A DNA stretch of 47,515 nucleotides from Terriglobia bacterium (GTDB lineage: Bacteria > Acidobacteriota > Terriglobia > Terriglobales > Acidobacteriaceae). Location: NCBI GenBank assembly GCA_020073385.1, contig JAIQFH010000052.1, positions 1 through 47,515 of the forward strand, written 5' to 3'. The position numbers and the translations under genes are program-made. Below are positions 24,224 to 33,140 of the stretch, piece by piece. Position 1 is the stretch's first letter. Each line of letters begins with the position of its first letter. Below the pieces are notes generated by a model. The model saw only the letters and a program-made list of their open reading frames with translations, searched no databases and was not told the origin of the DNA.

Positions 24224-24883
24224 GTGAGCGACCAAGATCCGAAGTTTTGGAGCAATGCTCAAACCTACGGCATGGCGGTGATCTGTATGATTTTGGGGAT
24301 CGCCGCCGGTTACCTGCTTCACGCACCCGCTGTCGCGAATCCCACGCCATCGATCGGTGAGGTTTCGGCACTGGCCTCACCCGCCGCCCCCGCGCCGCAA
24401 ATGCCCTCGGCCGCCGATATGAAGCGCATGGCTGACAAGCAGGTAGCTCCCCTACTGGCCAACCTGGAAAAGCATCCGAACGACGCCGACCTCCTCGCCA
24501 AAATCGCCCGGGCCTACATGGCCGCGCAGCAGTTTCAGAACGCTCAGCAGTATTATGAGAAATCCATCGCCGTAAAACCCAAGGTGGATGCCCTCAACGA
24601 ACTCGCCTACGTCTATGTCAAAATCGGCGACTTAGACCGTGGCATCGCCACGCTCAACCAAGCCTTGGCCATCGACCCCAAAAATCCGCAGGTACTGTTC
24701 AATCTCGGATACTTCGAATGGAAGGGCAAAGCCGACCCGAAGGCCGCGATCGCAGCCTGGCAGGCCTTTCTGAAAGCCGATCCGAACAGTCCGAAGAAAG
24801 CCCAGGTCGAGCAGATGTTGGCGCAGGCGAAAAAGCACCTGAGCATCCCCGCCGGCACGAAGACCGAAAAGCCCGCGATGTAG
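24224..24883 (+). CDS. Membrane-anchored TPR protein (CcmH/NrfG-like), copy 2
   Basis: A 219-residue paralogue of the protein at 22902-23567: the same order of one TM (about 15-33, YGMAVICMILGIAAGYLL), Pro/Ala linker, the shared block MADKQxxPLLxxLExxPND and TPRs (about 85-205) such as LNELAYVYVKIGDLDRGIATLNQALAIDP. It starts with GTG at 24224, preceded by AAGGAGAC 8 nt away. The head-to-head arrangement suggests a local inverted duplication followed by divergence. It may scaffold envelope proteins or cytochrome maturation; no enzymatic motif is present. The upstream region holds a weak sigma-54-like element. Confidence 0.85.
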   Translation: MSDQDPKFWSNAQTYGMAVICMILGIAAGYLLHAPAVANPTPSIGEVSALASPAAPAPQMPSAADMKRMADKQVAPLLANLEKHPNDADLLAKIARAYMAAQQFQNAQQYYEKSIAVKPKVDALNELAYVYVKIGDLDRGIATLNQALAIDPKNPQVLFNLGYFEWKGKADPKAAIAAWQAFLKADPNSPKKAQVEQMLAQAKKHLSIPAGTKTEKPAM

Positions 24884-24939
24884 CGCCACGTTTTGAAAGG
24901 GCTCGGCTTCAGCCGCGCCATCCAGAGCCAGAGAACGCG

Positions 24940-24958
24940 CGGGCTTTAGCCCCCGAGG
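24940..24958. repeat. Copy of the CGGGCTTCAGCCC dispersed repeat
   Basis: Matches 1766-1784 at 17 of 19 positions. It lies in the gap between the TPR gene and the following membrane-protein gene. Confidence 0.5.
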
Positions 24959-25062
24959 GAATGCTGACTTTGCCTCTTGATCCACGGTGAGAGAGCTTCT
25001 AGCATGACAAATCTCTTTTGAATCTGTGGGATATCCATGAACGTCTCGAGGCACACCCGGCG

Positions 25063-26544
25063 ATGAGCGTGGCACAAGACCTGATAGCCCTATCCAGGCT
25101 CCGCCTCCTGCGGTTGCTAGCCCTGACGGCTCTGATCGTCGGGGTCGGCATTGAGTGCTTCCTTACCAAGCTCTCCGTCCTCGATCCCGACATGTGGTGG
25201 CACCTCAGCGTGGGCGATTGGATTGTCCAGAATCGATCGTTTCCGCACAATGGGATCTTCTCGCACACTGCCGCAACTCGCCCCTGGATGGCCTACAGCT
25301 GGGGATACGAAGTTCTGCTCTCCCGGGCTTACGACTGGTTCAGTTTCGTCGGGATGGGGATGTTTGGAACACTGCTCACCATCGCGGTCGCGTTGGCCAT
25401 CTTCCGAATGCTCTATCGGATTTCCGGGCGCTTCTGGGCTGCTTGGGGGCTGTCGGTCGTCGTCTACGCCGCGTTCCTGTTCAACATCGCGCCCCGGCCG
25501 GTGTTCTTCTCCGTAATACTGTTCACCATCACGCTGACTCTGTTGTTTGAGGCGCAGCGCAGCGGGCGCGTGCAATCGCTGTATTGGGTCCCACTCGTTT
25601 TCTTGGTCTGGGCAAACATCCATATTCAGTTCATCTACGGGCTTGCAGTTCTGGGCCTGTTCGCAGGCGTGAATCTCCTGCAGCAGGTCGCGATGCGATT
25701 ACGCATCCATCCAGACTTCCTGCCGTCTCCCACGCTCCCTGCTCTTCAGCCCTTCGCTGTTCTGGCCGGCTGTGTCCTCGCGACCTGCGTGGGACCGTAC
25801 TCCTATCACCTGTATCACGAGGCATTCGTCATCTCGCAATCGAGGATCATGTACAAGATCATCCGCGAGTTGCAGGCCCTGAGCTTTGAGTATTTCAACC
25901 AGTACCTCGAGTTGCTGTTGGCCGTGGGCGCTTATTTTGCCATTGGCTGGAAGAAGAAAATCGATCCCTTCAAGTTCGCCCTGCTGATCTTCGCCACGGT
26001 TTTCGCCTTCCGCACGTGGCGTGACGCGTGGTTCATATGCGTCGTCGCCGCCGCCATCATCGCCGATTTCCCCGCTTCCGAAGAAGAACGCGACCGTCCC
26101 CTCCGCCCGTCCGACTGGGCAACCGTGGCCGCCGCCAGCATCGTGCTGCTGCTGGTCAGCGTGCGCAGCACCGACTTCACCACGCGTGGCCTCGACCGCG
26201 CCATTAGCGGCGAATACCCCGTCGACGCCGTGAATTTTCTCCGCCGTAATCCCGTCGGCGGTCCTCTCTACAACAGCTTCGACTGGGGCGGATTCCTCAT
26301 CTTCTACATGCCCCAGTATCCCGTCTCGATCGACGGCCGCACCGATCTCTACGGCGACGTGATGGACGAGCAGTATTACTCCACCCAGGAAGCGGACCCT
26401 TCCTACGTGAACGACCCGGTTCTGAATGAAGCCGGCGTGGTTCTGCTGAAGAAGAAGTTACCGATTGCGACGCACTTGCTCCTCGATCGCCGCTTCCGGC
26501 TGATTTATCGTGATGATCTCGCCGTGGTGTTTGCACGCAATTGA
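25063..26544 (+). CDS. Polytopic membrane protein, possible GT-C fold, copy A
   Basis: A 493-residue protein with about 10 TMs. After TM1 there is an extracytoplasmic loop DPDMWWHLSVGDWIVQNRSFP, reminiscent of the acidic first loop of GT-C transferases (PMT or ArnT type) that use polyprenyl-phosphate sugars. A loop near the C-terminus reads YNSFDWGGFLIFYMP with VSIDGRTDLYGD. I do not recognise a named family, so glycosyl transfer is only an inference. ATG 25063 with GAGG upstream is preferred; TTG 25018 is an alternative. It is tail-to-tail with a paralogue at 26631-28169 that shares the first loop, the WANLHIQF-like motif and the C-terminal motif. Confidence 0.75.
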   Translation: MSVAQDLIALSRLRLLRLLALTALIVGVGIECFLTKLSVLDPDMWWHLSVGDWIVQNRSFPHNGIFSHTAATRPWMAYSWGYEVLLSRAYDWFSFVGMGMFGTLLTIAVALAIFRMLYRISGRFWAAWGLSVVVYAAFLFNIAPRPVFFSVILFTITLTLLFEAQRSGRVQSLYWVPLVFLVWANIHIQFIYGLAVLGLFAGVNLLQQVAMRLRIHPDFLPSPTLPALQPFAVLAGCVLATCVGPYSYHLYHEAFVISQSRIMYKIIRELQALSFEYFNQYLELLLAVGAYFAIGWKKKIDPFKFALLIFATVFAFRTWRDAWFICVVAAAIIADFPASEEERDRPLRPSDWATVAAASIVLLLVSVRSTDFTTRGLDRAISGEYPVDAVNFLRRNPVGGPLYNSFDWGGFLIFYMPQYPVSIDGRTDLYGDVMDEQYYSTQEADPSYVNDPVLNEAGVVLLKKKLPIATHLLLDRRFRLIYRDDLAVVFARN

Positions 26545-26559
26545 TAGCGAAAAGCAATG

Positions 26560-26632
26560 AACCTCAAAGGCCACGAAGGTTCACGAAGTAAAACGCCCGG
26601 TTCCTTCGTGTACCTTCGTGCCCTTTGTGGTT
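26560..26632. repeat. Imperfect inverted repeat between convergent genes
   Basis: About 29 bp at 26560-26588 (AACCTCAAAGGCCACGAAGG onward) is inverted at 26603-26632 with a few mismatches. The right arm is made of CTTCGTG-type 10-bp units related to 11898-11926. It can act as a shared hairpin for the two converging transcripts and overlaps the stop of the minus-strand gene. Confidence 0.6.
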
Positions 26633-28169
26633 ATCGCTCTTGATCTTTGTTCGCCGGCACGAACACGTCGGCACGTTCGTCGCTGTAAACAAGCCGATAC
26701 TGCGCTCTCAGAGCAGGCAGATTCGTTAGCGCCTTCGCCATCGCCGAGTTCCGCTGCAATAGCAACGTTCCGGCGCGAGCGACCATGGGGTCGAAATCCA
26801 GCCGCTCCTTCCCTCCGACGACGTCAAAATACTTCGCCAGAATGTCGTCGCCGTAAAGTTCCACGCGGCTGTCCACCACCACCGGATATTCGGGCAGATA
26901 CCAGGTCAGGAAACTGCCAAAGGAGTACTCGTTGAACAGCGGCAGTGACAATTTGTTCGACGCGATGTAATCGCACGCCTTCACCGGAAAGTTCTGCCCG
27001 ATCCGATCCATCAGCGCATTGCGATCCGGCAGGCGAACAGCTGCGATCACCAGGACCATCGCAGTCGCCGCCGCAACTACAGGCCATTTCCAAGCAGGGC
27101 CCGTCGTGCGTCGTGCCTCGCTCTCGTAATGTTGCAGGGACGCCCCCGAGAGCACAGCAATCGCCGGAAGCACCGCCAGCCACACATCGCGCTGAATGCG
27201 GAACGCGATGGCGGTTCCTCCGAGAAGCACAAGAAGCTCGAACAATTCCAGCGAGCGCCGCCGGCCAAGCGCCAGAAACGCAAACATCACCAGCAGCATT
27301 ACGACATAATCTTGCGGTCGCCGAAAGCCCATCGAAGTCAGTTCGGAGAAATGCACGAAACCAACCTCGCTGTACTGACTCTTCAAGAAGTCCGGCAGCA
27401 AGCGGAAACCGTAAGGCGTCGCAAACGTCGCGAGCACGCAGAGCACGGCGATCGTGCTCACTTGAATCAGCGGCAGCGGGACGATTCGCGGGCTGAGCCA
27501 CCTCACATTCAGCACTCTCAGCCAGTGCTCGACAAGAGAAGCAACCACGAACAATCCAAGCAAGACCAATCCCGCGACAAACTGAATGTGCAGATTAGCC
27601 CAGAGAAGAAACAAAAGCGGCAGCCAGTAGAGCCGCCGGGCCGAGCCCGAATGCCGGCTGCTCAAGAGCAATTGCAGTTCAATCGCCAAAAAAAGAACCG
27701 AAAACACGTATGGAAGCGGCTGCAACCCCGAAATTGCATACTGCGCCACGACCGATAGCGCGGCCGCCTTCCAGAAATCGCGGCGTCCCGAGTATGCCAG
27801 CAGGAAAGTAACCACTGCGACTGCCGTCTTCAACAACATCAACAATATCGGAATCGCACGCAAACCGAGAATCCTGTAAACAGTTCCCAACAGGAAATCG
27901 AAACTCCAACTCGAGTCGTTCCACACCAGATTCGAATATTGCGAGAACAACCCCGTGCGAGGAATTGCGTGGTTCTCCAGAATCCAAGTCCCCGTGCGCA
28001 GATGCACCCAAACCTCGGAACTCGTCAAAGCATACAAGTGCGCTGATGCATACACGGCGGCTGTCGAGAACAGCACGACTAGAGCAAGCATCCCCAGCGT
28101 GGCACGCAATTTCGAGGAAGCGACCTCAGTCATTGCTGGTTCTACGCTGGGATTGGTCAATTGACTCAA
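26631..28169 (-). CDS. Polytopic membrane protein, possible GT-C fold, copy B
   Basis: A 512-residue paralogue of the protein at 25063-26544, with about 10-11 TMs. It shares SEVWVHLRTGTWILENHAIPRTGLFS after TM1, LLFLLWANLHIQFVAGL in the middle, and FNEYSFGSFLTWYLPEYPVVVDSRVELYGDD in the C-terminal loop. Acidic residues in the first loop suggest a GT-C-like active site, but copy B has SEVWVHL where copy A has DPDMWWHL, so one may be altered in activity. It lies 51 bp after the stop of the 11/12-heme cytochrome gene on the same strand and may be the last gene of that operon. A later start (ATG for MTEVASS, 28133) is possible. Confidence 0.75.
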   Translation of the reverse strand: MSQLTNPSVEPAMTEVASSKLRATLGMLALVVLFSTAAVYASAHLYALTSSEVWVHLRTGTWILENHAIPRTGLFSQYSNLVWNDSSWSFDFLLGTVYRILGLRAIPILLMLLKTAVAVVTFLLAYSGRRDFWKAAALSVVAQYAISGLQPLPYVFSVLFLAIELQLLLSSRHSGSARRLYWLPLLFLLWANLHIQFVAGLVLLGLFVVASLVEHWLRVLNVRWLSPRIVPLPLIQVSTIAVLCVLATFATPYGFRLLPDFLKSQYSEVGFVHFSELTSMGFRRPQDYVVMLLVMFAFLALGRRRSLELFELLVLLGGTAIAFRIQRDVWLAVLPAIAVLSGASLQHYESEARRTTGPAWKWPVVAAATAMVLVIAAVRLPDRNALMDRIGQNFPVKACDYIASNKLSLPLFNEYSFGSFLTWYLPEYPVVVDSRVELYGDDILAKYFDVVGGKERLDFDPMVARAGTLLLQRNSAMAKALTNLPALRAQYRLVYSDERADVFVPANKDQER

Positions 28170-28220
28170 GCGGACATTCTAGCGGACGTCTTCAACAGTT
28201 CTGGGAATGGTTCCTAAACC

Positions 28221-30137
28221 TTAGCGCTGCGATCCAGGACCGCGCATCCCGACGCCCTTCACTGCCGCGGCAGCCGAATTGTGCGTGTGATTGTGACAAG
28301 TCAGCGAGCAACTGTTAGTACTGCGGTCATAGGAAACCGGCTGGGTCCCGTTCGGCGCCACGACGTTCACATCGAAATTGACTAACCGTTCACCCGTTGC
28401 ATTCGCTGTACCCGCTCCCATGCCGTGCGCGGTATGGCAAACCGAGCAACTGAAGCCGTCGTTAATGTGAGACGAGTGCAGGGACCAGCTTGTATTGGCG
28501 ACAACCTGATTCTGCAGATCGTGACACTTGGCGCAAAGCGCGTAAGGTCCGTTCACGCTGAAATCTGGAGTCGGGAATAAATTCGTGATTGCCTGCCCGG
28601 GCAGCGGAGCCTGGCTGAACTCGTAACGGCGCTCCAGCAAGTGCGTCCACTTCGATCCGTGCGGACCGTTGGGACCCGTCCCGCCAAACTCGCGGTTGTC
28701 ATCGGCATTGTGGCAGTCCGTGCAATAAATTCGCACGCCCATCACCCGGCCCTTCGTCGTGCCGTCCAGGTTCAGCATGTTGGGCAGCAGGCTCGGCTGG
28801 GACAGCGCGCTGCTGCGGTCGTGCATCACCGGATGACTGGAGGCCGCCGTCGCCGTCATCTGCGGGATCAGGTTCAGTGCATCACTTCCGGGAATCGCGC
28901 GCATCGGCAGGTAGCCAAAGATCACCTGCGTCTGCTTGCCCGTGCTATTGCCGTGACACCGCAGGCAGTTCTCATACTGATTGACTGCCGGATTCACCAC
29001 CGTCGTCCCGTCCGTCGCACTGATTCCGATCGCACCTGCCTGCGCTGGACGAATCGCGGGAGGCAGCGGCGTCGCAAATGAGCTCTCTTGCATCGACGCA
29101 TGGGGGCTATGGCAATCCACGCAGGTCGCATGCCGGTTGTTGTTGACCAGCGCCGCCTCTCCCGCATCGTGCGTGTTGATCCCCGACGGAGCCGGATGCG
29201 TAATCTTGGAAAGCTCCGCATAAATATTCGGGATCGCCGGCGAGATGTTCGATCCTCCGTTGTGGCAGGTCATACAGTTCTGCGTCGAAGAATCCATGTT
29301 TGCGATAGGCGGCTGCGGACCACGCAGCAGCCGCGGCCCCGCAGCCGAGTTATGCGGCATGTGGCACGAGAGGCATGCATTCTGCGCAACCGTCGAATAA
29401 CTTCCCAACATCGGCGCATTCGCAATCGCATTCCCGGCAGTTGCATGAATGCTCCCCGACCACTGAGCTAACGGATTGCTCTGCCCGTTGACCGTGCGCG
29501 GGTTCACTTCATGGCAAGACAGGCATAGCTGCCCGCTGGAACTATCGCGCACGAGGAAGTTCTTCGAAACCTGATCGATCATCTGCGCATGCGGAGAATG
29601 ACAACTCGTACATTCGACGTCATTGTTGATCAGCTTCACGACCTGCAGGGGATCAGCCGTGGTATGGCTCGTGGTCAGCGACTGTACCAGGTCAGGCGCA
29701 TCGACCAGAGGCGTCTTCAGGCTGAACGGATGCGATCCCTGCAGATCCGTCCCGAACTTGTCCGCCGGGTACATGCTGCCGCTCATCTGAATCTGCCCAT
29801 AGGGCTGTGTCTGCCCCACGGCTACCGTTCCATCGTGGCAGCTTAAACACAGGCTGCTGTCGCCGCCCAGCATCGGCTGCTGGGTGGTGTTATGCAGAGT
29901 CGTGCTGCCATATGTTTTGTAGACCTGCGTGGAAAGCGTCTGGCTCCACAGCGCCCCGTTTGTATTCTGCACGCCGGAGTGCGGCACATGACAATACAGG
30001 CAAGGATCCAAACCTCCCTTAACCGGTGAGGTTCCACTGAAAGACAAATTATGAGAGCCCAGCACGTCGGCGGAGACCTGCGCCCGGCACATCGAGCCTA
30101 GGAGCAGGAGCGCGAAAATGAGGACGACCCGTTTCAT
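28221..30137 (-). CDS. Secreted multiheme cytochrome c, 11 CXXCH plus one CX3CH
   Basis: A 638-residue protein with a signal peptide (1 to about 19, LLLGSMCRAQ). I count eleven CXXCH sites: CLYCH, CLSCH, CTSCH, CLSCH, CLSCH, CMTCH, CVDCH, CLRCH, CTDCH, CAKCH and CSVCH. A twelfth possible site near the C-terminus, CSLTCH, has three residues between the Cys. Several sites are followed by HxPH-type doubled-cytochrome patterns (CHVPHSG, CHSPHA, CHMPHN), and many extra His residues could be axial ligands. Probably periplasmic or at the cell surface, it carries electrons in a conduit. Its ATG overlaps the TGA of the upstream NHL gene by 4 nt. The C-terminus reads KGVGMRGPGSQR. Confidence 0.92.
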   Translation of the reverse strand: MKRVVLIFALLLLGSMCRAQVSADVLGSHNLSFSGTSPVKGGLDPCLYCHVPHSGVQNTNGALWSQTLSTQVYKTYGSTTLHNTTQQPMLGGDSSLCLSCHDGTVAVGQTQPYGQIQMSGSMYPADKFGTDLQGSHPFSLKTPLVDAPDLVQSLTTSHTTADPLQVVKLINNDVECTSCHSPHAQMIDQVSKNFLVRDSSSGQLCLSCHEVNPRTVNGQSNPLAQWSGSIHATAGNAIANAPMLGSYSTVAQNACLSCHMPHNSAAGPRLLRGPQPPIANMDSSTQNCMTCHNGGSNISPAIPNIYAELSKITHPAPSGINTHDAGEAALVNNNRHATCVDCHSPHASMQESSFATPLPPAIRPAQAGAIGISATDGTTVVNPAVNQYENCLRCHGNSTGKQTQVIFGYLPMRAIPGSDALNLIPQMTATAASSHPVMHDRSSALSQPSLLPNMLNLDGTTKGRVMGVRIYCTDCHNADDNREFGGTGPNGPHGSKWTHLLERRYEFSQAPLPGQAITNLFPTPDFSVNGPYALCAKCHDLQNQVVANTSWSLHSSHINDGFSCSVCHTAHGMGAGTANATGERLVNFDVNVVAPNGTQPVSYDRSTNSCSLTCHNHTHNSAAAAVKGVGMRGPGSQR

Positions 30138-31198
30138 TGCGGTCCTCCCTGCGCTGTTTTCGGCAGCCCGAAATAACGAAATACCTGGATGCGCCGGTTA
30201 AAGGAATCCACCACGAAGATGCGGTCGTCGTGGTCGATGAACAATCCCGCCGGCAACTGGAATTCGCCAATCCCGGTGCCTCGCGTGCCAAAGTAATAGA
30301 GCAACCTTCCCTGCCGGTCGAAAACCTGTATCACTCCCCACAGACCATCCACGACGTAAAGATGTCCTTCAGAATCGACGCCGATCCCTTTGGGACGGAA
30401 CATCGATCCGCTGCTATCTCCCAGTCGGCCCACTTCCGTCTCGAACCCTCCCGAGCGATTCAGGAATTGCACGCGGAAGTTCATCGCATCCACGACAAAC
30501 AGATCCTGATCGCGGACCAGCAACTCGGTCGGAAGGTTGAATTCGACCTCTCCGTTGCCCCGGCGGCCGATGCTTTGCAGCACTGCACCGTCCATATCGA
30601 GCACGAAGATCTTGTCGCGCAATGTGTCGGTGACATAAATCCGTTTCGCCGACGAATCCACTGCGATTCCGGTCGGTCTCTTGAAATAGCCTTCCCCACC
30701 TTTCAGGCTGCCGATCGTGCGCCGGAATTTTCCCCCGGCCTCAAACACAAAGACCTTCCCGGCTTCCGAATCGCTTACGTAGATGTTGTCCTGCGCGTCA
30801 ACCGCGACGCACTGCGGCGACCGCATCGATTCTCGCCCCTTGTCTCTCCGCTCGATGAACTTGTACTTGTGATTCTCGAAATCAAAGATGTGAATACCAT
30901 TCGCGCCTGGGTCGGTGACGATAGCTCGTCCGCGCGAATCCACAGCAATGCTGTATGGGCGCACCAGATGTGGATGGTCGGGCTCTCCGGCGATGACGTC
31001 GACCAGCTTGGTAAAAAAGCCGCGCTTGCCTTCTACTTCTTTTTCGGAGCTGAAGGTACGCTCGAAGTGGAGTTTGCGTCCACCTTCCAGCAGCACATCT
31101 GGAGGCGCGGGCTCGACCGTCTTCTCTTTCTTCGCCTTCGAAGCGAAAGCCGCAGTGGCCAGGAGAACAATGCAGCACGCGCTGATTCCAATCCGCAT
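30134..31198 (-). CDS. Secreted NHL-repeat beta-propeller, copy 1
   Basis: A 354-residue exported protein (signal 1 to about 20) with a six-bladed NHL propeller. Repeats read PYSIAVDSRGRAIVTDPGANGIHIFD, PQCVAVDAQDNIYVSDSEAGKVFVFE, PTGIAVDSSAKRIYVTDTLRDKIFVLD, PTELLVRDQDLFVVDAMNFRVQFLN, PKGIGVDSEGHLYVVDGLWGVIQVFD and PAGLFIDHDDRIFVVDSFNRRIQVFR. NHL propellers mediate protein or carbohydrate contact. Beside cytochromes and a barrel it may be a structural part or assembly factor of the complex. GGAG lies 9 nt before ATG 31198. It starts 20 bp after the barrel stop and overlaps the downstream cytochrome start by 4 nt. Confidence 0.9.
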   Translation of the reverse strand: MRIGISACCIVLLATAAFASKAKKEKTVEPAPPDVLLEGGRKLHFERTFSSEKEVEGKRGFFTKLVDVIAGEPDHPHLVRPYSIAVDSRGRAIVTDPGANGIHIFDFENHKYKFIERRDKGRESMRSPQCVAVDAQDNIYVSDSEAGKVFVFEAGGKFRRTIGSLKGGEGYFKRPTGIAVDSSAKRIYVTDTLRDKIFVLDMDGAVLQSIGRRGNGEVEFNLPTELLVRDQDLFVVDAMNFRVQFLNRSGGFETEVGRLGDSSGSMFRPKGIGVDSEGHLYVVDGLWGVIQVFDRQGRLLYYFGTRGTGIGEFQLPAGLFIDHDDRIFVVDSFNRRIQVFRYFGLPKTAQGGPQ

Positions 31199-31218
31199 GA
31201 ACCGGTTCTCCGTTGTGC

Positions 31219-33072
31219 TTAGAAGAAGTTGAACCATCTCGAGAACCCAATGAAGTACGACGTTACCATAATCGGCTGCGTGCCTGGCGCGCCGACAGTC
31301 TGGCGCAAGCGCGTGTATCCGGCGTTCAGAAAGATCTTTCTCAGTCGGTACTGCATGACTCCATTAATCAGCTCATTGTTGGTCGCCGTCGTCAGTAGCG
31401 GATCAATGGTGTGTCCGTTCGATTTCGAGTATCCTGCGCTGATGGTCAGTCGCCGTATCGGCGTCGCCCCCGCGTTGAAACCCCACCCCTTCGAGTCGTA
31501 CGAAGTGAATTGGTCTGTCCCGACCACCGGTGGCGGCAGGTTCCCGGGAATCGGCACCAGCCCATTCGCGGTGAGAATCGCCTCTCCGCTGGACTTGTTG
31601 TAGTACGTGTTGAGCGTGTATCCGCGATGCATGAACGTCGTCCACACTCTTTGAGCGCTGCTCGTGGTACCGGAGTTCGCGGTGATCCCACTGTGGGCTC
31701 CACTGTATCCCGCCATGAAGTACGTGCGATCTCCCAGGCGCCGCCTGACGCTACCGAGGTAACTGTAGGATGACGTCGTGTACACCAGCATCACGGTCTG
31801 TACATTCTGCGAATAACTGAAATTTCCGTTGACGTCCCATCCCGAGAATTTCCGCGTATAGTTCACCGTGCCGACAAAACCCATGCCGGTGTTGTCCGTC
31901 TGCTGAACCGTATCCACAACTCCCAGCGAAAACGAGAGGCCTTTTAGAAGACTGCGGTCGAAATTGAAATTCGCGCTCCCGAAGAATTGCGTCGCGTCGT
32001 AGGTCCTGCCCAGAAACGATTGATGCTGATGAGTAACGTCGGCATGCGCGCCAAGGTTTTTGAAGAATTGATAGTAAACGTCGGCACCCACCATCTCCGA
32101 ACGGAAACTGCCCAGACTGGCCATATTCACCACTGTGCCGTTATTCAGAATCGGTTCCGGAACGCTCCCCAGCAGGCTGTCGTTGTAATTGGCGTTGAAC
32201 GACACACCCAGCTTGTTCGTCGGGTGGAACGACGCATTCCCGTTCACCGTGGTCGAACCGCCGGAGTTCTTGGCTGAGTATGCGTCCTTGTAGGCGTAGT
32301 CATAGGCCAGATGGTTCCAGGAGACGCCGAAGCTCCCAGCCAGTGGCAGCGCGTGCTGAATCGTGGCCCCAACGCTGTTACTGGAACTGTTGGTCCGGAC
32401 CGGTGCTTCGTTGTCCAAGAATTCCGAAAAGTTCGCATCCACATTGCGATGGATGAACTGGCCCGTCATGCGGAAGCCATCCCACTTGTACGCCGACAAC
32501 AGATTCAGCGTGTGGTCGGTCTCATCATTTTTTCCCTGCAGCCCGAGAATCGAGTTGGAATTACCGTTCACTGAATAGTTCGCCGTCAGGGTCGGCCAAT
32601 CCGGAACTAGCGCGCTCCAACCGATCCCGTATCCCTGTGTGTTCGTGTGTTGCGCCAGCCCGATGTCCGATCCGGGAACTCCGAATTGAGAGGTAGCATT
32701 GAACAGCCTGTTGTAGGAGACCGTGCCGGGAAAATGGCTGCCGCTGAACAGGTTCACATTAGACGTAACACCGCTCGTATTCGTCAGATTTCCGTAAACG
32801 GAGTTGCCTTGCGCCCGGTTGTAGAAGGGATCAATGTCGAAGTTCAGGAAATTAGGACTGTAGTAGCTGCCGGTAAGATTGCCGTTCCCCGAAAAACCCA
32901 TCGAGTGGCCGGACAGATTCTGATTGTCGGTGCCTGCGTACGTGAACCCGACGTTTCCGTTCAGGTTCATGTTTAGATTGTCGCCCACCTGCATCTGGGC
33001 CGCGCATGGCAGCGCCAGCAGAATCAACCCTGCTAGCAACCGATATGCATTTCGAAAGCTCCGCGACCGCAT
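31219..33072 (-). CDS. Outer-membrane beta-barrel, candidate conduit porin
   Basis: A 617-residue protein with a signal peptide (residues 1-26, ending LPCAAQ). The mature part is rich in Asn, Gly, Ser, Thr and aromatic residues in alternating strands, and the chain ends in RWFNFF, the terminal-Phe beta-signal for outer-membrane insertion. No heme motif is present. The size suits a barrel of roughly 22-28 strands, comparable to MtrB-type porins that hold a cytochrome across the outer membrane. I see no clear sequence match to MtrB itself. An upstream ATG at 33144 overlaps the stop of the preceding gene as ATGA and would add 24 residues before the signal peptide. AGGTG precedes ATG 33072, which I prefer. 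Confidence 0.85.
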   Translation of the reverse strand: MRSRSFRNAYRLLAGLILLALPCAAQMQVGDNLNMNLNGNVGFTYAGTDNQNLSGHSMGFSGNGNLTGSYYSPNFLNFDIDPFYNRAQGNSVYGNLTNTSGVTSNVNLFSGSHFPGTVSYNRLFNATSQFGVPGSDIGLAQHTNTQGYGIGWSALVPDWPTLTANYSVNGNSNSILGLQGKNDETDHTLNLLSAYKWDGFRMTGQFIHRNVDANFSEFLDNEAPVRTNSSSNSVGATIQHALPLAGSFGVSWNHLAYDYAYKDAYSAKNSGGSTTVNGNASFHPTNKLGVSFNANYNDSLLGSVPEPILNNGTVVNMASLGSFRSEMVGADVYYQFFKNLGAHADVTHQHQSFLGRTYDATQFFGSANFNFDRSLLKGLSFSLGVVDTVQQTDNTGMGFVGTVNYTRKFSGWDVNGNFSYSQNVQTVMLVYTTSSYSYLGSVRRRLGDRTYFMAGYSGAHSGITANSGTTSSAQRVWTTFMHRGYTLNTYYNKSSGEAILTANGLVPIPGNLPPPVVGTDQFTSYDSKGWGFNAGATPIRRLTISAGYSKSNGHTIDPLLTTATNNELINGVMQYRLRKIFLNAGYTRLRQTVGAPGTQPIMVTSYFIGFSRWFNFF

Positions 33073-33140
33073 TCCACACCTGATTTCTGGCCAAAGATAC
33101 TCATACGACCCGGAAACAGCGTCGGCTTTGGCCGGTAGAC

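Noticed and set aside
30137..31222. Long + strand open frame (361 codons) opposite the first NHL gene
   Set aside because: It is antisense to a clear propeller with signal peptide and ribosome site; its own translation has no signal, repeat or domain.
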